Positions 24,952 through 64,000 of a stretch of DNA of 64,000 nucleotides are shown one piece after another (position 1 is the first letter of the stretch; every line of letters starts with the position of its first letter). Origin of the DNA: Puffinus mauretanicus (taxonomy: Eukaryota; Chordata; Aves; Procellariiformes; Procellariidae). A program made the position numbers and the translations under genes. Where the stretch lies: the NCBI GenBank assembly GCA_023333565.1, contig JAJKFH010001548.1, positions 1,302,001 through 1,366,000 on the forward strand, written 5' to 3'. The notes below the pieces were generated by a model. The model was not told where the DNA came from. It made no database searches and was given only the letters and a program-made list of their open reading frames with translations.

Positions 24952-27900
24952 CTGGTGAAAAAGAAAAATACTCAAAATGTCAGCAGCATAAACTAAAACA
25001 CTGCAGGTGTTAAAAATTTTGAATTAGGATCTGCATTACAATTATGTTGAAATAGAAAACAGAGTAATCCATTGCTCTATACCAATGGTCTACCCTCACC
25101 AATTAAAACTTTATCATATAGAAAGACAAATGGCGATTAACATTCTGTAACAAGAGTCAGACTTACAGATTAAGAACAGGAGAAATAATGCAAATGCATC
25201 TGTATGAAATTAGCATTTTCCAATAGTATTTATAACACAGATCACAGAATAAAATACCCAGTAGTCTCACATGGGGTTTAATATTAAACTATCATCCTTC
25301 TGCCAAAGGCAATTTGCATATAACCATGAAACCCAACAAGAGCATAGGCAGAGGCTGAATCTCTGCCAACACAAGGATTGCAAGAACTATTTCTACTATA
25401 CTTCAGCAGTGTAGGAAACACCTTAAACCACAATATCCATTGGCTTTACCCAACAGAATGCATGCAGATCTGCCTCCTTAAGCATGGCACTACTCAGTGC
25501 ACGCAACAGAATTATAATGCAAAAGGTACTTACCTAACGTTGACCAACCAAACATAGCTACTACTACAATAAGACGTATAACGAAGCTGACAGTCCCAGA
25601 ACCTGCCAGCAGCACCAGCCTGCACACCAGCATTGCTACTGTCAGGGGCAGGACACAGTAACCCAGAACACACAGGCTCTGAAAAAAGGATCTGGAAAGG
25701 AGAGACAGAAATGGGAAAAAAGCGGTCAAACCAAAGCATTGCAGAAATTGCACGCATGGGAGCATTTTAACTGCTACTAACTGAACCAGCACTCACATAG
25801 TTCCTCCAAGAAGCTTTGAGTTTAGCGTGATGACAACTGCACCAAACCAGATGATGACAAAGACCTCAGCAAACTGGGGCCCTCCGTCGTCTTTACTGTC
25901 TGCTGATCCACCCTGAAGCATCCTGTTGTAGGTAACAGGTAAAAGGAGTCATTTGCAATTGATGACTGAATTACTCGTAGACTTGGAGTAGATAACAGAA
26001 CAGAAGCCCGAAACAGTGATTCCCAGTTAGACTGCAGACTGATTATTTTTCATCTGTTTTCTTATTTTCAGTAGTAGCCTCAATTTTGAATAGAAAAGGA
26101 AAATGGTTGTGGCTCAATTGAGGGCATTTCAGTCGATTTGTTTACTTGTTTTGAGGACTGTGTAAGCATATAGAGGAGAATAAAACCATAGACAACAGCC
26201 TAAAAGATGAAAATTGAAGTACCAGAAGTTTGGTAACCTCTCAAAGCAGGCAGTGTAGTGCATGATAAAACACGAAAGCCTTAAGAAAAGCTTATAATAA
26301 CTACAGGACACAAGCAACACAAAGCCTGGAAAAGTGAGCATTGATTTCAATATTTAAATTACACTGTATACTTCTGCTAAAGCTTTACCAACATTTTACT
26401 GAATGGTTTCTGTACATTGAGTACATAGGTGTGCCTCAATTAGTTGATAGATCTGACCAACATTTCCATCCCACCCCAGGCACATCTGCACACACATGCT
26501 CCAGTGGAAACCAGAAACTCCCGAGAGCCACCATCATCTCCCATCTACGATCTCCTACAACAGCCTCTCTTTTTCCATCACTTCTCCAGGATACGTAGCA
26601 CGTACCCTGCAGCTCTTAGACAAAGGTTTTGACCTGCAGGTTGGGGTCAAAGTCAGCCAAACGCATTAGAATCAAGGACAACGTGAATCAGGATAGCTTT
26701 CAGTAAAATCATTCTTAAGACAGGGGACTAGGAAGAGTTCACCCTTAAATCCTCAGTTTAAAGAAGAGAGGTCCTAATGGGCTTGAAGTGTCAGAAATAC
26801 ATTTTATATGAAAATCTAAACAGGCAGTGTTTGCAGAAGACCAGAGAAGGATCAGATGAACTTGATCTCAACACATGTAGTCAGAAATTTTTAATTTCTC
26901 ATCTCTCCAATGTAAAAGACTATAAAAACCCAAATCCACCCACTATGAGTACTTACAGTGCAAGTGAGACACAAAGCACCAAAGGGCCCCAAAGATCCCC
27001 TGTAGATAAAGGAAAAAATAAAATCATAAATATCATAGAATGATACTTAGTTTCATTTTCCTGAGAGTAATAAGGCACTCTTTTCCAACTCCCAGTGTAT
27101 CATTTTGCATATTATACTTCCTTATAATTTTCTTATTTAGCATCTTATATGCCATATTCTATAATATAATCTATTCAAAGCCTGCCAACTGTTAAAGCTA
27201 CCTGTTCTACATATTCTGGCACATGTTCCACTTTTAAAGAGCTTTGGTAACACTCTGATTTTTCATGTTTGCTATTCAACATTCTACAACAACAGAAAGA
27301 ACACAGAACAGACACTTCTGAATCCCTGTTCCCCTGAACTCTTCCTTTTCCCTTTGCCCAGGCAAAGTCTGTTGGTAAAACATCCTTTCAAGATTTTGAA
27401 AATCTTCTTATACGTACAGTCTCTGAGGAGCGCACTACTCTTTTTCGGGTACATGACATGGACAAATTTCTTCCCAACGGCCTTCAGATCTCTCATCTGA
27501 AATAAAGAAGCAACACTTTAATTTATCCCTTCATAAAAGTTACAATTCACAACTAAAAGTAGCAAGGTAGAAGTAAAAGAGTATTGATGGTAAATCAAGA
27601 CAGGATCCAACCCAAAAATTTCTGCAGCACCCTCTGCAACAAACACCTACTTTTTCTACCTTCCTTAGCAACCACAGTATTTCATCCTTTAATAACACCC
27701 AATTAAGAACAACAATTCATTTGCTCCTCCAGGAAAATTAATGAAAAATCCTATTAGCTGGGACAGTTTTCTTCTAAGCTTCATCTGAGGCCTTTACCCT
27801 TGCAAAGATTCTAAGATCACAGAGAAACTTTGAGGCTGTAATTCAGACACATTTTGACCCACAAGAATTAATTTTACATAGCTAATCCTAAAAAAAACCC

Positions 27901-29163
27901 CAAACTTACGACAAAGTACAAGTCAAGCAGAGCTATGCAAAAATAGTTTTTGCGTAACAGTTGGCCAAAGATATCAGCAAAACACATATTTTACCATAGA
28001 TACAGGCACGGACTCACAATAGTATCCCTAACAGGCTCATCCAGTGTAGAGTAGTCTTCATCAGGAGAGCGAGATCCAACAGGAACAGTAATCTCCCCTT
28101 CCACTGGAATATCTTCAGATATCGACACATCTGCGAGACCTGCAAACTAAATGTTTTTCAAAACCTTTAGAAAGAAAGAAATACAAACCAGTTCATATCC
28201 ACGTCAGATGTTTTTCAGCTGGGTTTAGGATGAAAACAACTGCTCAGAATTCAAAGATACAACACTTAATAACACGGTCAACAACAGAGCCCAGCCGTCA
28301 TCTGCTTGATTTAAACAGCTTTACGGAGTAGATATGTATAAGCAAAGCATTTCCGTTTTCTTCAATAACTTCCAGTAACCTGCTTTTTGTCCTCTATTTA
28401 GACAGCAATAACTAAAGGAAGTAAAAAGCTTGTTTGTGGTTTTAAGTAATGTAATGCCTGCTAGCTGTACAGCCACACCAACACACCCGAGTACACTGTC
28501 TTTCATGGACTCCGTGGGAACTGTACAGACATCTATAGCCCGAGCACAAAGCCAGGACTGTTAGGCACCACACGTTAACAAAACCGATTTCCTCCACCCA
28601 GGCGGAAGGTTAAAGCACTCGAGTTCCCAGAGGTGGAAGCAAACAGAGAACAGCCCGACCACCTCTACAGTAAACCCTAGGGCAAACAGGGCAGGCGGCA
28701 AGCCGCAGGGAGGAGCGGCAGTAGGCCCACGGCTCCGTGTCCCTGCCCTCCGTGCCAGCCGGCGGCCGCCAAGGCTTCCCAGCTCCCGCCTGCTCCCCCG
28801 CACCCGAGCGGCAGCCTGCCCCCGCTTCGCAGGGAGGGCTGGGCGCCCCCGGCCCGCCTGGCCCCGCCAGCCCGGCCGCAGCACGCACCGCGGCCCCCGC
28901 ACCGCGCTCAGTCGGCGGCCAGAGCCCAGAGCACCCGGAGCTCCCGCGGCACCGCTGGGCCCTCTCCTGTCCGGCAAAGGCAGGGGTCGGGCGGGCCGCA
29001 CCCCCCGCCACGGCCGCAGCCCCAACCCCGCAGCCGAGCTCCGCCACCCCGCCTGCGGCCCTCCGAGGCCGGCCAGGAGGCACCGGGCGGGCCCGCTCCC
29101 GCCCGCTCCCGCCGCCCCGCTCACCAACGGCCCCCCGGCGCCGCTGCCCTCCGCCGCCGCCAT
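24833..29163 (-). CDS. YIPF6: YIPF6, Yip1-domain family member 6, complete in seven coding exons
   Basis: YIPF6 is a five-span membrane protein of Golgi/ER-to-Golgi compartments; the Yip1 family interacts with Rab GTPases and trafficking proteins. Minus-strand exons are 29163-29125, 28146-28018, 27496-27418, 26999-26957, 25922-25797, 25691-25534 and 24951-24833. All have GT donors and AG acceptors, and phases match throughout. The joined protein has 230 residues; human YIPF6 has 236. Residues 1-56 are a hydrophilic cytosolic tail with the family motif DIPVEGEIT. MRDLKAVGKKF begins at 57 and WDLWGPL at 83. Hydrophobic spans lie near 87-99, 117-130, 145-168 (one or two helices), 173-192 and 207-226, and the protein ends ILTFTPQ. 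The loop at 101-113 is acidic/polar. No frameshift or premature stop is seen. The gene shares a CpG-island promoter with OPHN1. Confidence 0.97.
24952..25533 (-). other. YIPF6: YIPF6 intron 6
   Basis: 582 bases of AT-rich intron with GTAAGT donor and CACCAG acceptor. Nothing else recognised. Confidence 0.9.
25534..25691 (-). CDS. YIPF6: YIPF6 coding exon 6 (residues 139-192)
   Basis: 158 bases encoding SFFQSLCVLGYCVLPLTVAM and continuing to AMFGWSTL, plus one base of Ala192. It carries the strongly hydrophobic central spans conserved in the Yip1 family. Acceptor TTTCCAG, donor GTAAGT. Confidence 0.97.
25797..25922 (-). CDS. YIPF6: YIPF6 coding exon 5 (residues 97-139)
   Basis: 126 bases encoding MLQGGSADSKDDGGPQFAEV and continuing to NSKLLGGT, plus two bases of Ile139. 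It covers the acidic lumenal/cytosolic loop and the second membrane span. Acceptor ACAACAG (weak pyrimidine tract), donor GTGAGT. Confidence 0.96.
25923..26956 (-). other. YIPF6: YIPF6 intron 4
   Basis: 1,034 bases between the micro-exon and exon 5. AT-rich, with no additional exon or repeat recognised. The other neighbouring intron (25692-25796) is only 105 bases. Confidence 0.9.
26957..26999 (-). CDS. YIPF6: YIPF6 coding exon 4, 43-base micro-exon (residues 83-97)
   Basis: Encodes the end of Trp83, then DLWGPLVLCVSLA and two bases of Leu97, which is the start of the first membrane span. Acceptor CTACAG, donor GTAAGT. Both split codons are restored exactly by the neighbouring exons. Confidence 0.96.
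27000..27417 (-). other. YIPF6: YIPF6 intron 3
   Basis: 418 bases, AT-rich. A single CATAGAATGAT stretch near 27032 recalls the octamer at CR1 LINE 3' ends, but there is no CR1 body beside it. No other feature seen. Confidence 0.9.
27418..27496 (-). CDS. YIPF6: YIPF6 coding exon 3 (residues 57-82)
   Basis: 79 bases starting ATGAGAGAT after acceptor TTTCAG. It encodes MRDLKAVGKKFVHVMYPKK and continues to LLRD, plus the first base of Trp83. The donor is GTACGT, a less common but acceptable form. Confidence 0.96.
27497..28017 (-). other. YIPF6: YIPF6 intron 2
   Basis: 521 bases of AT-rich intron between exons 2 and 3. Nothing else recognised. Confidence 0.9.
28018..28146 (-). CDS. YIPF6: YIPF6 coding exon 2 (residues 14-56)
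   Basis: 129 bases, phase 0 at both ends. It encodes FAGLADVSISEDIPVEGEIT and continues to VRDTI. The acceptor is CATTTAG with a rather poor pyrimidine tract; the later AG at 28141-28140 would break the frame with exon 1. The donor is GTGAGT. Confidence 0.95.
28147..29124 (-). other. YIPF6: YIPF6 intron 1
   Basis: 978 bases. The part next to exon 1 (about 28.7-29.12 kb) is CpG-rich and belongs to the shared island; the rest is AT-rich. Long stop-free frames in the CpG part are composition effects. Confidence 0.88.
29125..29163 (-). CDS. YIPF6: YIPF6 coding exon 1 (residues 1-13)
   Basis: Encodes MAAAEGSGAGGPL and ends at donor GTGAGC in phase 0. The start was chosen because the ATG lies inside an AAGATGGCGGC YY1-type element typical of first exons, and the peptide joins in frame to exon 2 (PL then FAGL, as in the human protein). 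Confidence 0.92.
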
Positions 29164-29166
29164 CTT
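29156..29166 (-). promoter_or_regulatory. YY1-type element over the YIPF6 start codon
   Basis: The minus strand reads AAGATGGCGGC, an exact match to the AAnATGGCGGC motif often found just downstream of TATA-less starts, with the YIPF6 ATG inside it. This implies a very short 5' UTR for at least some transcripts. Confidence 0.6.
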
Positions 29167-29614
29167 GGCTGCCCAGGCGACGTGGAGACCGTGTGTACGT
29201 CATCACCGCGCGCGGCGACTGCTGCCGCGTCACGCGCCGCCAGGGCGTCCATGGCAACGCGGGCGCCCCGCTCCGCCCCGCCGGCAGGGGGCGCCCTCGC
29301 CGCGCGCGGCCGGCCCGGCCCGGCCCGGGGCGGTGACACGGCCCGCAGCCCCCGCGGCCTCCCCCGGCCCGGGGCCTCCCCCGCGTCCCCCGCCCGGCCG
29401 GCGGCGCTCGGGTCGGGGCTCGGGAGGGAGCCCAGCCCCAGGCCTCGCCGAAACAAACCAACCCCCCGGTGCAGCGCGGGCCGGGCCGCGGGGCCGGGCT
29501 GGGAGGCGCCGCCGCCGCACCGGGGGTCGGTGAGGGGCCTGGCCGGGCACGGCTGGGGACCTCGGCGGGAGGGGGCCGCACGGGCGGCGCCGCGCCGCCA
29601 GCCCTGCCTGCACA

Positions 29615-29630
29615 GCCGTGACTTCACGGC
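29615..29630. promoter_or_regulatory. Perfect 16-bp inverted repeat GCCGTGA-CT-TCACGGC
   Basis: Seven-base arms with a two-base spacer sit between the divergent starts. The shape suits a dimeric factor (bZIP or bHLH-like half-sites GTGA/TCAC), but no named factor fits exactly. Confidence 0.35.
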
Positions 29631-29752
29631 GGGGTTCGGCCATGGCGGGCGCAGGAGCAGCCGCGCTGCGGGCAGGGCCGTGTCTGCACCCGCCTGGCAG
29701 CGGCACCGCTCCTCCCCGCCCGCCCCGGGGGGCTGCGGGCCCGGCCCCGCCG

Positions 29753-29771
29753 AACTACAAGTCCCGGCAGC
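29753..29771 (+). promoter_or_regulatory. ZNF143 (Staf)-type promoter site
   Basis: AACTACAAGTCCCGGCAGC fits the known AACTACAAnTCCCAGC-type motif bound by ZNF143 with THAP11, with one change (G for A after CCC). It lies 333-351 bases before the OPHN1 ATG, next to an ETS-type CCGGAAGC at 29782. Confidence 0.55.
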
Positions 29772-30040
29772 GGCGGGGCGGCCGGAAGCGGGGGTCGGGC
29801 GGGGCGGGGGTCGCCTCAGCCGAGCGCCCGGCCCAGCCCGCCCCGCAGCAGCGCGGCCCGGCGGAACCGGCGGCGCTGGGGCCGGCCCCGCGCAGGCAGG
29901 CGGGCGGCGGTGTGGGCCCCGCCCGCCCGAGCCTCCCGGGGCAGGGCAGGGCCGGGCCGGGGGCGGTGCCCGCCGGGGCGGGCCGGGGCGGTGGTATGGC
30001 CGCGGCGCGGGGCGCCCGGGGCGGAGGGAAGGCGCCGTAG

Positions 30041-64000
<33,960 letters not shown>

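Noticed and set aside
27020..27045. CATAGAATGAT stretch resembling the CR1 LINE 3' octamer
   Set aside because: Only one unit and no CR1 3' body next to it.
28610..29581. 323-codon minus-strand frame over YIPF6 exon 1 and the island
   Set aside because: Same composition effect. The real YIPF6 exon is only 39 coding bases and uses another frame.

Overview
The window reads as vertebrate nuclear DNA, most likely from a bird or another sauropsid. Genes are split by long introns with GT..AG boundaries, a CpG island holds two head-to-head start codons, and interspersed repeats are very scarce: I could not identify a single full SINE, LINE or LTR element by eye. Bacterial features such as operons and ribosome binding sites are absent. 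Three genes can be supported, in the order STARD8 (minus, 5' end only), YIPF6 (minus, complete) and OPHN1 (plus, 5' end only). This matches the order I remember for human Xq12 (OPHN1-YIPF6-STARD8), which in chicken I believe lies on chromosome 4.

Positions 1 to about 15.9 kb are GC-rich. They hold two phase-0 exons on the minus strand that I assign to alternative starts of STARD8 (DLC3, a RhoGAP/START protein): a 172-codon acidic exon at 15272-15787 and a 15-codon exon at 2804-2848. The SAM, RhoGAP and START exons would lie left of position 1. From 15.9 to 22.2 kb is intergenic DNA with GC-rich patches and an AT-rich island at 18.6-19.45 kb. From 22.2 to 29.2 kb is YIPF6 on the minus strand. 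All seven coding exons can be joined in frame to give 230 residues, followed by a 3' UTR of about 2.6 kb ending near an AATAAA signal.

From about 28.7 to 30.4 kb is a CpG island with a bidirectional promoter. The two start codons are 940 bp apart. Recognisable elements include a YY1 motif over the YIPF6 ATG, a CRE-like site, a 16-bp inverted repeat, a ZNF143-like site and an ETS site. From 30104 to the right edge is OPHN1 (oligophrenin-1). The first four coding exons are present, encoding residues 1-128 with the start of the BAR domain. Introns 1-3 are about 21.0, 4.7 and 2.4 kb, and intron 4 runs off the window. Intron 2 contains a 37-bp GC-rich minisatellite of about nine copies.

STARD8 and OPHN1 both encode Rho-GTPase regulators. 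YIPF6 is a Golgi five-span membrane protein. Nothing in the sequence links the three functionally beyond the shared YIPF6/OPHN1 promoter. I found no undescribed gene system. The most useful leads are the alternative STARD8 starts, the shared promoter, the minisatellite and a few motif clusters in non-coding DNA.
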